From Pseudomonas xionganensis (GTDB taxonomy: Bacteria > Pseudomonadota > Gammaproteobacteria > Pseudomonadales > Pseudomonadaceae): a DNA stretch of 64,000 nucleotides. Location of the stretch: the NCBI RefSeq assembly GCF_009763245.1, contig NZ_WKJZ01000001.1, forward strand, positions 1,578,180-1,642,179. The letters run 5' to 3'. Made by a program: the position numbers and the translations under genes. Position 1 is the stretch's first letter. The number at the start of each line of letters is the position of its first letter. Below are positions 20,357 to 31,765 of the stretch, piece by piece. The notes under the pieces were generated by a model. That model was not told the origin of the DNA. It saw only the letters and a program-made list of their open reading frames with translations, and did not search any database.

Positions 20357-21410
20357 GCTCAATCGTTATATCGGTAGCAGTGTGCTGCTGAGCATCCTTG
20401 CGGTGTTGGGCATTATCGTCGGGCTGGGCCTGTTGTTTGCCTTTATCGACGAGCTGGGGGATATCGAGCGTAACTATCGGGTGCAGGATGCTGCCTGGTA
20501 TGTATTGCTGACGACGCCGCGGCGAATTTATGAAATGTTGCCGATGGCGGCCATGATTGGTTGCCTGGTGGGCCTGGGGACCCTGGCCAGCAGCAGCGAA
20601 TTGACCGTGATGCGCGCCGCCGGTGTGTCGCTGATGCGCATCGTCTGGGCAGTTATGCGGCCGATGCTGGTGCTTATGCTGGCCGGTATTCTGCTGGGCG
20701 AGTATGTGGCGCCCTGGACCGAAGGCATGGCCAAGAGCTATCGGGCGGAAACCCAGGGCAAGGATGATGCGCAAAGCGGCAAGCATGGCTTGTGGCACCG
20801 CGAGGGGCGCGAATATATCCACATCAATGCGGTGACTACCCGTGGCGTGCTGCGCGGAGTGACTCGCTATCAGTTCGATGAGCAGCGCAACCTGTTGTCC
20901 TCCAGTTTTGCCCGTTTGGCTTCCCATCAGGGCGATCACTGGGTGCTGGAAGATATACGGGTAACTCATTTTGAGAAGCAGCAGACCCGTATCGAGGCCC
21001 TGGCTTCGCAGCGCTGGGATGTTGAGCTTGATCCCCAGCTGCTGAGTACCGTGATTCTGGAGCCGGAGTCCCTGTCCATCAGTGGGTTGTGGCGCTACAC
21101 CCATTACCTGGCCGAGCAGGGCTTGAACAATGCCCGTTATTGGCTGGCATTCTGGGTCAAGGTCTTGCAGCCACTGGTGACGGCTGCCCTGGTGCTGATG
21201 GCGATTTCCTTTGTGTTTGGCCCGCTGCGCTCGGTGACATTGGGGCAGCGGGTATTCACCGGGGTGCTGGTGGGCTTCGTGTTCAAGATTGCCCAGGATT
21301 TGCTGGGGCCTTCCAGCCTGGTATTTGGCTTCTCGCCGTTGTTGGCCGTGGTGGTGCCAGCGGCCATCTGTGCTGGCGCCGGGTTGCTGCTGCTGCGCCG
21401 CGCGGGCTGA
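20349..21410 (+). CDS. lptG: LPS export ABC transporter permease LptG
   Basis: The 353-residue partner permease of LptF. It starts VKLNRYIGSSVLLSILAVLGIIVGL, contains LPMAAMIGCLVGLGTLASSSELTVMRAAGVS (the coupling-helix region shared by LptF/G), a periplasmic jellyroll domain, and C-terminal membrane segments. The ATG at 20349 lies inside the end of lptF (8-nt overlap), so the two are translationally coupled. A bidirectional terminator follows. Confidence 0.96.
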
Positions 21411-21422
21411 TCATTCAGCTAT

Positions 21423-21460
21423 AAAAAAAGCCGGCTCGGGTTTTCCCTGCCGGCTTTTTT
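21423..21460. terminator. Bidirectional terminator between lptG and the RDD gene
   Basis: AAAAAAGCCGGC and GCCGGCTTTTTT form a stem with a 13-nt loop; there are A and T tracts on both sides so it can stop both convergent transcripts. Confidence 0.85.
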
Positions 21461-21500
21461 GCGCCTGTCATGTAGGAGTGCTGCCGGTTATCTCGGCTAT

Positions 21501-21995
21501 CTATTTCTTGTGAACATTCTTGGGTAATTGCACCACTCGGCTTTCCGAGTAGATGTCATGCCAGCTGCGCTTGTCCTTGTCCCACAGGATCCAGGCGAAG
21601 CCCAGGCCGAGTGCTAGCCAGGAGCCGATAGCCACCAGAAAGCGCAGCATGGCTTGCCATAGGCTGATGGCACTACCATCTTTATTCTGGATTCGTAGCC
21701 CCCACACCTGCATGCCCAGGGTCTGGCCATTGTGGGTCCAGAATTTGGCGAAAAACCCAAACAGGCTGAAAAACAGAAGGGTCGACAGAACGGGGTCGGT
21801 ATCCATGGCGCCAGCGTCATGCAGCTGTTGCAGGTGTTCCTGGCCATAGAACCCCATGAGAATCAGCTTGTAGACAAAGGTGACGACAATCAGCAAGGCA
21901 ATGCACAGCAAAAAGTCATAGAAGATGGCGGCGAGGCGGCGGATCAGCCCTGCGCTAGGAAAGTCTCCTTGAGGGCTAAGCAGGTGTTTCGGCAT
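21501..21995 (-). CDS. RDD-family membrane protein
   Basis: A 164-residue integral membrane protein. It has the family start GLIRRLAAIFYDFLLCIALLIVV (the Arg-Asp pattern that names the family), further hydrophobic segments around residues 65-80 and 115-135, and the conserved QTLGMQVWGLRIQNKDG motif. The molecular role of most RDD proteins is unknown; some act in Na+/H+ exchange. It stands alone between lptG and the cold-shock gene. Confidence 0.88.
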   Translation of the reverse strand: MPKHLLSPQGDFPSAGLIRRLAAIFYDFLLCIALLIVVTFVYKLILMGFYGQEHLQQLHDAGAMDTDPVLSTLLFFSLFGFFAKFWTHNGQTLGMQVWGLRIQNKDGSAISLWQAMLRFLVAIGSWLALGLGFAWILWDKDKRSWHDIYSESRVVQLPKNVHKK

Positions 21996-22122
21996 GGTCG
22001 GCTCTTTTTACTCAAGCGGTTGGTGAAGTGACGGCAATCATCGGGCATGTTCGGGCTAAAAATGCTTGCTGGTCATTTTTAATGTCGCCTGGCGACGTTC
22101 GCAATGTGGATATCCCGCGCAT

Positions 22123-22153
22123 AAAAAAACCCCTGATGTCACCATCAGGGGTT
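22123..22153 (-). terminator. Terminator of the cold-shock gene
   Basis: AACCCCTGAT and ATCAGGGGTT pair around a 6-nt loop; the minus strand continues into seven T. Confidence 0.85.
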
Positions 22154-22168
22154 CTTCGGGCAGCAGGA

Positions 22169-22381
22169 TTATTCCTGGATTTGGACTTCGTCAGCCTGCA
22201 TGCCTTTTTGACCTTGTACAGCGATAAAGCTGACTTTCTGGCCTTCTTTCAGGCTCTTGAAGCCATTGCCTTGGATCGCGCGGAAGTGCACGAACAGATC
22301 CGGACCGCTTTCGGGAGTGATAAAACCAAAACCTTTCTCGTCGTTAAACCACTTGACGGTACCGTTCTGACGATTCGACAT
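22169..22381 (-). CDS. Cold-shock domain protein (CspA family)
   Basis: A 70-residue single cold-shock domain that binds single-stranded RNA and DNA and acts as an RNA chaperone. RNP-1 is seen as KGFGFI and RNP-2 as LFVHF. It starts [21 protein letters not shown], very like the pseudomonad CapB/CspA group; which paralogue cannot be decided. AAGGA is 7 nt upstream of the ATG. A promoter is proposed about 40 nt upstream and a terminator follows. Confidence 0.95.
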   Translation of the reverse strand: MSNRQNGTVKWFNDEKGFGFITPESGPDLFVHFRAIQGNGFKSLKEGQKVSFIAVQGQKGMQADEVQIQE

Positions 22382-22421
22382 GTTGTATTTCCTTGAAACT
22401 AAAGTTGAGGACAGCCTCTAG

Positions 22422-22449
22422 ATAATAAGAGGACTGAGACTGGTTGCAA
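22422..22449 (-). promoter_or_regulatory. Proposed sigma-70 promoter of the cold-shock gene
   Basis: On the minus strand TTGCAA and TATTAT are 16 bp apart, about 40 nt before the start codon. The remaining part of the 22382-22752 gap (371 nt) holds this promoter, a CCTCT/AGAGG hairpin at 22414-22431, the tRNA terminator and no recognisable gene. Confidence 0.5.
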
Positions 22450-22713
22450 GGAGTAATACGAGTCGGGCGGGATGTAGCGGATCTTGATGATCTACTGCAC
22501 CAGGTCACGATTCACGGCGACCCATGCAAACACAGTTGCAGCACTCTACGCTAACTTTTAGGCAAATGCCAACCCCCGGCCAGCGCCTGCCACAGCGCTC
22601 TTGCAGGCTGTTATGTCAGCAGCTTTTGAGTCGTCTTGTTGAGCGCCGGCAGGGTCATTTGGCGCGGGCTTTCGATGGCTTGCATGGGCGGGCGAAGGTC
22701 TCTGCCACGCAAT

Positions 22714-22744
22714 AAAAAAGGCCTTGAAGTTCAAGGCCTTTTTT
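22714..22744 (-). terminator. Terminator of tRNA-Leu
   Basis: A perfect 15-bp inverted repeat AAAAAAGGCCTTGAA / TTCAAGGCCTTTTTT around a single G, immediately past the 3' end of the tRNA gene on the minus strand. Confidence 0.85.
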
Positions 22745-22752
22745 CGAATTGA

Positions 22753-22837
22753 TGGTGCCCCGGGGGAGACTCGAACTCCCACTCCTTTCGGAAACGGATT
22801 TTGAATCCGCCGCGTCTACCGGTTCCGCCACCGGGGC
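22753..22837 (-). tRNA. tRNA-Leu, anticodon CAA
   Basis: On the minus strand the sequence begins GCCCCGGTGGCGGAACCGG and ends in an encoded CCA. The acceptor stem GCCCCGG pairs with CCGGGGC. The anticodon loop TTCAAAA contains CAA; a long variable arm (class II) and the T loop GTTCGAGTC are present. 85 nt with CCA. Leu(CAA) reads UUG codons. Confidence 0.95.
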
Positions 22838-22950
22838 ACAATGGCGGCGCAGTATAGGGATGGTGTTGGGGTTGGTCAATCCACTTGCGTGGCCAGGAAA
22901 GGGGATTTCCGGTAAGCTTTGCCGCCCTGCTAGATGACCTCCTCCCGATC

Positions 22951-25130
<2,180 letters not shown>

Positions 25131-25169
25131 TTTTCCAACGTCTAAAGACCCTTGCAACAGGAGTGTTAC

Positions 25170-25505
25170 ATGAGCTTTTTTATCCCCGCTGCGTTCGCTG
25201 AAGGTGCCGCACCGGCTGCCGGTCCTGCTGGTAGCGGTTTTGAGTGGGTATTCCTGCTTGGCTTTCTGGTTATCTTCTATCTGATGATCTGGCGCCCCCA
25301 GGCCAAGCGTGCCAAAGAGCACAAGAACCTGATCGGCAACCTGCAGAAGGGCGACGAGATCGTCACCAGCGGTGGTATCGCCGGCAAGGTGGCCAAGGTC
25401 AGTGATGACTTTGTGGTGATCGAGGTGTCCGACACCGTCGAGCTGAAGATTCAGAAAGTGGCCGTCGCCGCCACGCTGCCCAAGGGCACCCTCAAGGCGA
25501 TCTAA
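25170..25505 (+). CDS. yajC: Preprotein translocase subunit YajC
   Basis: A 111-residue single-span membrane protein of the SecDF-YajC complex. It has a periplasmic N-terminus, one membrane helix (FEWVFLLGFLVIFYLMIWRPQ) and a cytosolic domain with KGDEIVTSGGIAGKVAKV. GGAG is 6 nt before the ATG at 25170. It sits between tgt and secD as in most proteobacteria. Confidence 0.96.
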   Translation: MSFFIPAAFAEGAAPAAGPAGSGFEWVFLLGFLVIFYLMIWRPQAKRAKEHKNLIGNLQKGDEIVTSGGIAGKVAKVSDDFVVIEVSDTVELKIQKVAVAATLPKGTLKAI

Positions 25506-25526
25506 GCAACAGACCTTTACCATTCG

Positions 25527-25552
25527 ACGGGGCGCTTTATGCGCCCCGCGTC
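25527..25552 (+). other. Stem-loop between yajC and secD
   Basis: A GC-rich hairpin (GGGGCGC / GCGCCCC with extra paired bases) lies in the 62-nt yajC-secD gap. No T-run follows, so it is unlikely to terminate; it may modulate the yajC:secDF mRNA ratio. Confidence 0.5.
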
Positions 25553-25567
25553 ATAACGGGCGGCGTC

Positions 25568-27436
25568 ATGCTCAACAAGTTCCCTCTCTGGAAGTACCTG
25601 CTGATCCTGGCTGTGCTGGTGATCGGCTTTCTCTATTCGGCTCCCAACCTGTACCCGGACGATCCGGCGATTCAGATCAGTGGCACCAGCTCGGCCATGC
25701 GTGTGGAGCAGGCCGATCTTGACCGCGCGGCACGTGCTCTGAGTGAGGCCGGTATTCAGGTCAAGGCCAGCAGTGTGTCCAATCAGGGTCGCGCCGGCTT
25801 GCTGCGCCTGGTCGACAAGGAAGACCAGCTGCCGGCCAAGGACGTGGTGCGCCGCGCCCTGAGCGATGAGTTCGTGGTGGCCCTGAACCTGGCCCAGACC
25901 ACGCCCGAGTGGCTGAGCAATCTGGGCGGCAGCCCGATGAAGCTGGGGCTGGACCTGTCCGGGGGTGTGCACTTCCTGATGGAAGTGGATATGGAGAAGG
26001 CCCTGGAAGCCCGACGCAAGGTCTATGAGGGCGAGGTCAAGACCCTGCTGCGCAAGGAGCGGGTGCGTTATCGCAGCCTGCCGGAATTCAATGGCGCCAT
26101 TCAGCTGGGCTTCGCCGATACGGCCACCCTGGAGAAGGCTCAGCAGCTGATCCGCAAGGATTTCAATGAGTTCGAGCTGAGCAGCGTTGAGCGTAACGAA
26201 CAGCAGGTGCTGCGCCTGAGTCTGAGTCAGGCCAAGGTGGTGGAGATTCGTGAATACTCCATCAAGCAGAACCTCACCACCGTGCGCAACCGGGTCAACG
26301 AGCTGGGTGTGGCCGAGCCGCTGGTGCAGCGTCAGGGCGCCAACCGCATCGTGGTCGAGCTGCCGGGGGTGCAGGACACCGCCGAGGCCAAGCGTATCCT
26401 GGGCAAGACTGCCAACCTGGAGTTCCGTCTGGCTGCCGAGCTGGATGCGCCACGGGCCAGCGTTGAGATGTTCGAGTTTCGTCAGGAGGGTCGTCCTCCG
26501 GCGCAACTGGAGCGCGATCTGATCATCACCGGTGACCAGGTGACTGATGCCCAGGCCAGTTTCGACGAGAACGGCAGCCCGCAGGTCAATATCCGTCTGG
26601 ACGGCCGTGGTGGCGATCTGATGAACCGCGCCACCCGCAACAATGTCGGGCGCAGCATGGCGGTGATCTTTATCGAGCAGAAGCCGGTCACTCGCCTGGT
26701 CCGTCAGGTGGTGGATGGTGTCGAGTCCGAGGTGGAGGTGCAGACCTTTATCGAGGAGAAGAAGATCATCAGCCTGGCGACCATCCAGTCGCCACTGGGG
26801 AGCAGTTTCCGCATCACTGGCCTTGACGGTCCGGGTGAGTCCTCGGAACTGGCTCTGCTGTTACGTGCTGGTGGCTTGGCGGCACCGATGTATTTCGCCG
26901 AAGAGCGCACCATTGGCCCAAGCCTGGGGGCTGACAATATTGCCAAGGGTATTGAGGCATCGATGTGGGCGATGCTCTTTGTGTCGCTGTTCATTGTCGC
27001 GATCTACCGCTTCTTCGGCGTTTTGGCCACCATCGCCCTGGGGCTGAACATGGTGTTGCTGCTGGCACTGATGTCGCTGCTCAGCGCCACCCTGACCCTG
27101 CCGGGTATTGCCGGTATCGTCCTGACCATGGGTATGGCGGTGGACGCCAACGTGCTGATCTTCTCGCGTATTCGCGAGGAAATTGCCAATGGCATGTCGG
27201 TGCAGCGCGCCATTCATGAGGGTTTTGATCGCGCCTATTCGGCCATCGTCGACGCCAACCTGACCACGCTGCTGGTGGGGGGGATCCTGTTCGCCATGGG
27301 TACCGGGCCGGTCAAGGGCTTTGCGGTGACCCTGTCGCTGGGGATTCTCACCTCGATGTTTACCGCCATTCTGGTTACCCGCAGCATGGTCAACCTGACC
27401 TGCGGCGGCCGTGACTTCAAGAAGTTGTGGATTTAA
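25568..27436 (+). CDS. secD: Protein translocase subunit SecD
   Basis: A 622-residue inner-membrane subunit that uses the proton gradient to help complete protein export. It has one N-terminal membrane helix, a large periplasmic P1 domain (LGLDLSGGVHFLMEVD near residue 125), and five C-terminal helices including the RND-type segment ALGLNMVLLLALMSLLSATLTLPGIAGIVLTMGMAVDANVLIFSRIREE. Length is standard for the pseudomonad protein. Confidence 0.98.
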   Translation: MLNKFPLWKYLLILAVLVIGFLYSAPNLYPDDPAIQISGTSSAMRVEQADLDRAARALSEAGIQVKASSVSNQGRAGLLRLVDKEDQLPAKDVVRRALSDEFVVALNLAQTTPEWLSNLGGSPMKLGLDLSGGVHFLMEVDMEKALEARRKVYEGEVKTLLRKERVRYRSLPEFNGAIQLGFADTATLEKAQQLIRKDFNEFELSSVERNEQQVLRLSLSQAKVVEIREYSIKQNLTTVRNRVNELGVAEPLVQRQGANRIVVELPGVQDTAEAKRILGKTANLEFRLAAELDAPRASVEMFEFRQEGRPPAQLERDLIITGDQVTDAQASFDENGSPQVNIRLDGRGGDLMNRATRNNVGRSMAVIFIEQKPVTRLVRQVVDGVESEVEVQTFIEEKKIISLATIQSPLGSSFRITGLDGPGESSELALLLRAGGLAAPMYFAEERTIGPSLGADNIAKGIEASMWAMLFVSLFIVAIYRFFGVLATIALGLNMVLLLALMSLLSATLTLPGIAGIVLTMGMAVDANVLIFSRIREEIANGMSVQRAIHEGFDRAYSAIVDANLTTLLVGGILFAMGTGPVKGFAVTLSLGILTSMFTAILVTRSMVNLTCGGRDFKKLWI

Positions 27437-27445
27437 GGGGTTGTG

Positions 27446-28351
27446 ATGACACGTACAATCAACTTTATGGGCGTACGCCATATCGCGTTCGCCATTACCG
27501 TGCTACTGACCCTGATCGCTCTCGGCAGTCTGTTTACCAAGGGGCTCAATCTGGGCCTGGACTTTACAGGTGGTACGCAGATCGAATTGGGCTACGAGCA
27601 GCCGGCCGATCTTGGCAAGATTCGCCAGCAGTTGGCTGCTGCCGGCTATGGCGATGCGGTGGTGCAGAACTTCGGCGCCACCACCGATGTGGTGGTGCGC
27701 ATGCAGGGTGATGACCCGGATCTGGGCGTCAAGGTTGCTGCCGCGTTGCGCCAGTCGGGTGATGCGCTGGAGGTGAAAAAGGTCGAGTTTGTTGGTCCGC
27801 AAGTGGGTGAGGAATTGCGCGATCAGGGTGGCCTGGGCCTGTTGCTGGCGCTGGGCGGGGTGATGCTCTACCTGGCCTTCCGCTTCCAGTGGAAATTCGG
27901 CCTGGGGGCGATTATCTCTTTGGTGCATGACGTGATCGTCACCCTGGGGATTCTGTCGTTCTTCCAGATCACCTTTGACCTGACTGTGCTGGCGGCTCTG
28001 CTGGCCATCATCGGCTACTCGCTGAACGACACCATCGTGGTATTCGATCGGGTGCGGGAAAACTTCCGCGTGCTGCGCAAGGCCAGCCTGATCGAGAACA
28101 TCAATATCTCCACCACCCAGACCCTGCTGCGTACCCTGGCGACCTCGATTTCCACGTTGTTGGCGATCGCCGCGTTGCTGGTATTCGCTGGCGACAACCT
28201 GTTTGCCTTCTCCATTGCCCTGTTCGTTGGGGTGACAGCGGGTACCTATTCGTCGGTGTATATCGCCAACGTGGTATTGGTCTGGCTGGATCTGACCGTT
28301 GATGACCTGATTCCGCCGGTCGTTGCCGAGGAGGTCGATGAGCGTCCCTGA
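27446..28351 (+). CDS. secF: Protein translocase subunit SecF
   Basis: A 301-residue partner of SecD with six membrane spans. The periplasmic domain begins GLDFTGGTQIELGY; the membrane part contains LIGYSLNDTIVVFDRVREN and TLLRTLATSISTLLA. ATG at 27446 is preferred to the GTG three bases earlier because AAGGGG is then 5 nt upstream. Nine nt separate it from secD, and a strong terminator follows. Confidence 0.98.
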   Translation: MTRTINFMGVRHIAFAITVLLTLIALGSLFTKGLNLGLDFTGGTQIELGYEQPADLGKIRQQLAAAGYGDAVVQNFGATTDVVVRMQGDDPDLGVKVAAALRQSGDALEVKKVEFVGPQVGEELRDQGGLGLLLALGGVMLYLAFRFQWKFGLGAIISLVHDVIVTLGILSFFQITFDLTVLAALLAIIGYSLNDTIVVFDRVRENFRVLRKASLIENINISTTQTLLRTLATSISTLLAIAALLVFAGDNLFAFSIALFVGVTAGTYSSVYIANVVLVWLDLTVDDLIPPVVAEEVDERP

Positions 28352-28384
28352 ATCTGTGGCGTTCATCGCAGTTGCAAACAAGGG

Positions 28385-28417
28385 CCGGGCAAGTGTTGAA
28401 CTTGCCCGGTTTTTTTT
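28385..28417 (+). terminator. Terminator of the yajC-secDF operon
   Basis: CCGGGCAAGT / ACTTGCCCGG, a perfect 10-bp stem with a 5-nt loop, followed by eight T. Confidence 0.95.
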
Positions 28418-28489
28418 CACTCCAAGCAAATGAACACAGTCAGCCTGGCCCATGCGTGGAGCGGGCGTGCAAGAGCGAAGGAGTCGAAT

Positions 28490-29020
28490 ATGAATAAGTC
28501 CCTATTGGTCGGTACGGTCCTGGGTGCGGTGGGTGTTACAGCTGGTGGCGCAGTGGCCACCTATAGCCTGGTCAGTGGCCCGCAATATGCCGAAGTGCTG
28601 GCGGTGACTCCGGTCAACGAAACCATCAAGACGCCGCGTCAGGTCTGCAATGATGTGGTGGTGACAAGGCAGAAGCCGGTGCAGGATCAGCACCGTATCG
28701 CCGGTACAGCTGTAGGTGCAGTGGTGGGTGGCCTGCTGGGTAATCAGATAGGCGGAGGAACGGGTAAGAAGGTGGCGACTGTGGCTGGTGCCGTGGGCGG
28801 TGGCTATGCCGGCAACAAGGTGCAGGAGCATATGCAGAACAGCGACACCTATACCACCACCGAAACCCGTTGCAGCACGGTGACCGATGTCAGCGAGAGG
28901 CTGCTGGGCTATGACGTCAAGTATCAGCTGGGCGACAAGGTTGATACGGTGCGCATGGATCGCGATCCGGGCACGCAGATTCCGGTGCGTGATGGCCAGC
29001 TGGTGCTCAGCCAGCACTAA
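28490..29020 (+). CDS. Glycine-zipper 2TM-domain envelope protein
   Basis: A 176-residue exported or membrane protein. Residues 1-30 form an uncleaved or cleaved signal-like helix; a glycine zipper (GTAVGAVVGGLLGNQIGGGTGKKVATVAGAVGGGYAGNKVQ, residues about 70-115) matches the SlyB/PcP-like Rick_17kDa_Anti domain. There is no lipobox Cys at the start, so it is not an obvious lipoprotein. The C-terminal part has two Cys. AAGGAG precedes the ATG at 28490. Such proteins occur beside secF in Pseudomonas; the function is unknown, probably envelope integrity. Confidence 0.85.
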   Translation: MNKSLLVGTVLGAVGVTAGGAVATYSLVSGPQYAEVLAVTPVNETIKTPRQVCNDVVVTRQKPVQDQHRIAGTAVGAVVGGLLGNQIGGGTGKKVATVAGAVGGGYAGNKVQEHMQNSDTYTTTETRCSTVTDVSERLLGYDVKYQLGDKVDTVRMDRDPGTQIPVRDGQLVLSQH

Positions 29021-29040
29021 GGCTTGAATCAACGAGCACA

Positions 29041-29066
29041 AAAAAGCGCCCCGCGGGGCGCTTTTT
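29041..29066. terminator. Bidirectional terminator between the glycine-zipper gene and suhB
   Basis: AAAAAGCGCCCC and GGGGCGCTTTTT pair perfectly with a GC centre; both strands have T-tracts and the flanking genes converge. Confidence 0.9.
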
Positions 29067-29081
29067 GTTTGGCTCTGCAGA

Positions 29082-29897
29082 TCAGCGCTTTAGCGAGGCT
29101 GACAGATGCGGCTGGATGGCGGTCAGTACCGCCTTGAAGCACTTGGTGTTGCCGGCGACGATCTGGCCTTTTTCCAGGAAATCGTGGCCGCCGCTGAAGT
29201 CGCTGACCAGGCCGCCTGCTTCTTGAATCAGCAGGGCGCCAGCGGCCATGTCCCATTCGGACAGGCCAAATTCCCAGAAGGCATCGAAGCGGCCGGCAGC
29301 GACATAGGCCAGGTCCAGGCTGGCGGCGCCAGCGCGGCGCACGCCGGCAGTCTGACCAACCAGGCTACGGAACATGCCGATGTAGTTTTCCAGGTTGTCC
29401 ATCTGGCTGTCGCGGAACGGGAAGCCGGTGCCGAGCAGGGCGCCTTCCAGGCTCTTGCGGCTGCTCACGCGCAGGCGGCGACCGTTGAGGGCGGCGCCGC
29501 GGCCGCGGCTGGCGGTGAATTCTTCCTGGCGCACCGGGTCGATGATCACTGCGTGCTCCAGGCGGCCACGGTATTTGCAGGCCACGCTGACAGCGTAGTG
29601 AGGGATGCCGCGAATAAAGTTGGTGGTGCCGTCCAGCGGATCGATGATCCACAGGTAATCGGCGCCGTCGCCGCTGCCTTCGCTCAGGCCGCTTTCTTCG
29701 CCGAGGATGCCGTGGTTGGGGAAGGCCTTGCGCAGGGCCTGGATGATCAGCTGCTCGGCAGAGCGGTCGATCTCGGTCACATAGTCCTTGGCTTCTTTGG
29801 CGTCGACCGAGATGACGTCCAAGCGTTCGGTCGAGCGGAAGATCATTTCGCCGGCGCTACGGGCTGCGCGCAGCGCGATATTCAGCATGGGCTGCAT
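29082..29897 (-). CDS. suhB: Inositol-1-monophosphatase SuhB
   Basis: A 271-residue Mg-dependent phosphatase, also part of the Nus complex that promotes rRNA transcription antitermination. Motifs: GEESG, the metal site DPLDGTTNF and the second site EWDMAAGALL. It starts MQPMLNIALRAARSAGEMIFR, the usual N-terminus. It is divergent from trmJ. Confidence 0.96.
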   Translation of the reverse strand: MQPMLNIALRAARSAGEMIFRSTERLDVISVDAKEAKDYVTEIDRSAEQLIIQALRKAFPNHGILGEESGLSEGSGDGADYLWIIDPLDGTTNFIRGIPHYAVSVACKYRGRLEHAVIIDPVRQEEFTASRGRGAALNGRRLRVSSRKSLEGALLGTGFPFRDSQMDNLENYIGMFRSLVGQTAGVRRAGAASLDLAYVAAGRFDAFWEFGLSEWDMAAGALLIQEAGGLVSDFSGGHDFLEKGQIVAGNTKCFKAVLTAIQPHLSASLKR

Positions 29898-30032
29898 GGA
29901 AGTTCACCTGGGTCGTTAAAGAAAGCCGGCCATTCTAGCAGAAAAGTTCGCCGGTTGAAGTGCCCGCTGTGTCTCGCATGGCGCAAGTGCGCCTGCTTCG
30001 GTAAGATTTGCGCCCAACTTGCGGTTATGTGA

Positions 30033-30821
30033 GTGCTTGAGTTGCTGGAAAATATTCGCGTTGTCCTGGTCAATACCAGTCACCCCGGCAATATCGGGGG
30101 GGCTGCCCGGGCCATGAAAAACATGGGCCTGTCCCGTCTGGTGCTGGTCGATCCGCTGGATTTTCCCAGTGGCGATGCCGTGGCGCGGGCGTCTGGAGCC
30201 ACTGATATTCTCGATGCGGCCCAGGTGGTGGGGACTCTGGAAGAGGCTCTGGTGGGTTGCAATCTGGTGCTCGGTACCAGTGCCCGCGATCGGCGCATCC
30301 CCTGGCCGCTGCTGGATCCGCGTGAGTGCGGCGTGGCCAGTTGCGAGCAGGCAGCCCAGGGCGGTGAAGTGGCGCTGGTGTTTGGTCGCGAATATGCAGG
30401 CCTGACCAACGAAGAGCTGCAGCGCTGTCATTATCATGTGCATATCCCTTCCGATCCTGCGTTCAGCTCGCTGAACCTGGCGGCGGCGGTGCAGGTGCTG
30501 GCCTACGAAGTGCGCATGGCCTGGCTGGCGGCACAGAATCAGCCGACCAAGGTGCTCAAGCTGGAGGCTACGGCGATCCAGAGTTCGCAGCCGGTGACGG
30601 CTGACGAGCTGGAGTCCTTTTACGGTCACCTGCAGGAGGCGTTGGTGGAGATCGGTTTTCTCGATCCGGCCAAGCCGCGGCATCTGATGACGCGACTGCG
30701 TCGCCTGTATGGCCGCAGTGAGGTGAGCAAGTTGGAAATGAATATCTTGCGTGGCATCTTGACCGAAACCATCAAGGCGGCACGTGGTGAACACCATAAG
30801 CAGGGGAAGGCAGATGTTTGA
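30033..30821 (+). CDS. trmJ: tRNA (cytidine/uridine-32 2'-O)-methyltransferase TrmJ
   Basis: A 262-residue SPOUT methyltransferase acting on position 32 of tRNAs. It starts [34 protein letters not shown], has the knot motif [16 protein letters not shown] and the C-terminal [15 protein letters not shown]. The start is GTG at 30033, or TTG at 30042. It overlaps cysE by 8 nt; this order and iscR next are conserved. Confidence 0.96.
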   Translation: MLELLENIRVVLVNTSHPGNIGGAARAMKNMGLSRLVLVDPLDFPSGDAVARASGATDILDAAQVVGTLEEALVGCNLVLGTSARDRRIPWPLLDPRECGVASCEQAAQGGEVALVFGREYAGLTNEELQRCHYHVHIPSDPAFSSLNLAAAVQVLAYEVRMAWLAAQNQPTKVLKLEATAIQSSQPVTADELESFYGHLQEALVEIGFLDPAKPRHLMTRLRRLYGRSEVSKLEMNILRGILTETIKAARGEHHKQGKADV

Positions 30822-31593
30822 GCGCATGCGAGAGGATATCCAGAGCGTGTTCCACCGTGACCCGGCGGCGCGCAATGCCTTCGAGGTGGTGACCTGCTAT
30901 CCCGGTTTGCATGCGGTGTGGCTGCATCGTGTCGCCCATGCCTTGTGGGGCTATGGCTGGAAGTGGCTGGCGCGGGTGGTGTCCAACTTCGGTCGCTGGC
31001 TCACGGGTATCGAGATTCATCCGGGGGCGAAGATCGGTCGGCGGTTCTTTATTGATCACGGCATGGGCATCGTCATTGGTGAGACAGCTGAAATCGGTAA
31101 TGACGTGACGCTTTATCAGGGGGTAACCCTGGGCGGTACCAGCTGGAACAAGGGCAAACGTCACCCGACCCTGGAAGATGGGGTGGTGGTCGGGGCTGGT
31201 GCCAAGGTGTTGGGGCCTTTTACCGTGGGGGCTGGGGCCAAGATCGGTTCCAATGCGGTGGTCACCAAGGCGGTGCCTGCGGGTGCTACGGCGGTGGGAA
31301 TTCCCGGCCGTGTTATTGCCAAGGTCGATGATGAGCAGCAGGCCAAGCGCCAGGCCATGGCCGAGAAGCTGGGCTTTGATGCCTATGGTGTCAGTGAAGA
31401 TATGCCGGATCCGGTGGCGCGGGCCATTGGTCAGTTGCTCGATCATCTGCACGCCGTGGATAGCCGCCTGGAAGGCATGTGTGGCGCGCTGAAGTCCCTG
31501 GGCAGTGATTATTGCGCCAAGGACTTGCCGCAGCTGCGCGATGAGGACTTTGCCGATGTGGTCAAGGAAGTCGACGACAAGCCGGCTGCCTAG
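30814..31593 (+). CDS. cysE: Serine O-acetyltransferase
   Basis: A 259-residue enzyme making O-acetylserine for cysteine synthesis. An N-terminal helical domain ([26 protein letters not shown]) is followed by left-handed hexapeptide-repeat beta-helix ([67 protein letters not shown]). The catalytic His lies in IDHGMG. A C-terminal extension past residue 180 is longer than in short SATs, as in other pseudomonads. AGGGGAAGG precedes the ATG at 30814; it shares mRNA with trmJ and precedes the isc operon, which uses cysteine as its sulfur source. Confidence 0.96.
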   Translation: MFERMREDIQSVFHRDPAARNAFEVVTCYPGLHAVWLHRVAHALWGYGWKWLARVVSNFGRWLTGIEIHPGAKIGRRFFIDHGMGIVIGETAEIGNDVTLYQGVTLGGTSWNKGKRHPTLEDGVVVGAGAKVLGPFTVGAGAKIGSNAVVTKAVPAGATAVGIPGRVIAKVDDEQQAKRQAMAEKLGFDAYGVSEDMPDPVARAIGQLLDHLHAVDSRLEGMCGALKSLGSDYCAKDLPQLRDEDFADVVKEVDDKPAA

Positions 31594-31676
31594 CCTGCGG
31601 ATCCAATAAGTTAAGGGTGCGCCCGCGTGGCGCAGGGCGGGGTATTTTGTTATGCTGCGCGCCCCTCCGATGGTCT

Positions 31677-31701
31677 AATTCCGAGTAAATCAATAGGTCT
31701 T
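31677..31701 (+). promoter_or_regulatory. Probable upstream IscR binding site
   Basis: AATTCCGAGT-AAAT-CAATAGG is a partial match to the type 1 IscR motif (ATASYYGACT-RWWW-YAGTCRRSTAT). It lies one site-length upstream of the better site at 31702, as in other iscR promoters with tandem sites. Confidence 0.45.
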
Positions 31702-31734
31702 ATAGTTGACTTAAATACTCGGGAATTGCATACT
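31702..31734 (+). promoter_or_regulatory. iscR promoter with overlapping type 1 IscR site
   Basis: The 25-bp segment 31702-31726 (ATAGTTGACT-TAAA-TACTCGGGAAT) fits the type 1 IscR consensus at most positions. Inside it TTGACT (31706-31711) can act as -35, with CATACT at 31729-31734 as -10 after 17 bp. Holo-IscR bound here would block transcription of the whole isc operon. Confidence 0.75.
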
Positions 31735-31765
31735 CGCGCCAAATCGTCACTCCGCGGTAGCTCTC

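Noticed and set aside
22749..22937. Open frames crossing tRNA-Leu
   Set aside because: They overlap the tRNA gene and contain no conserved sequence.
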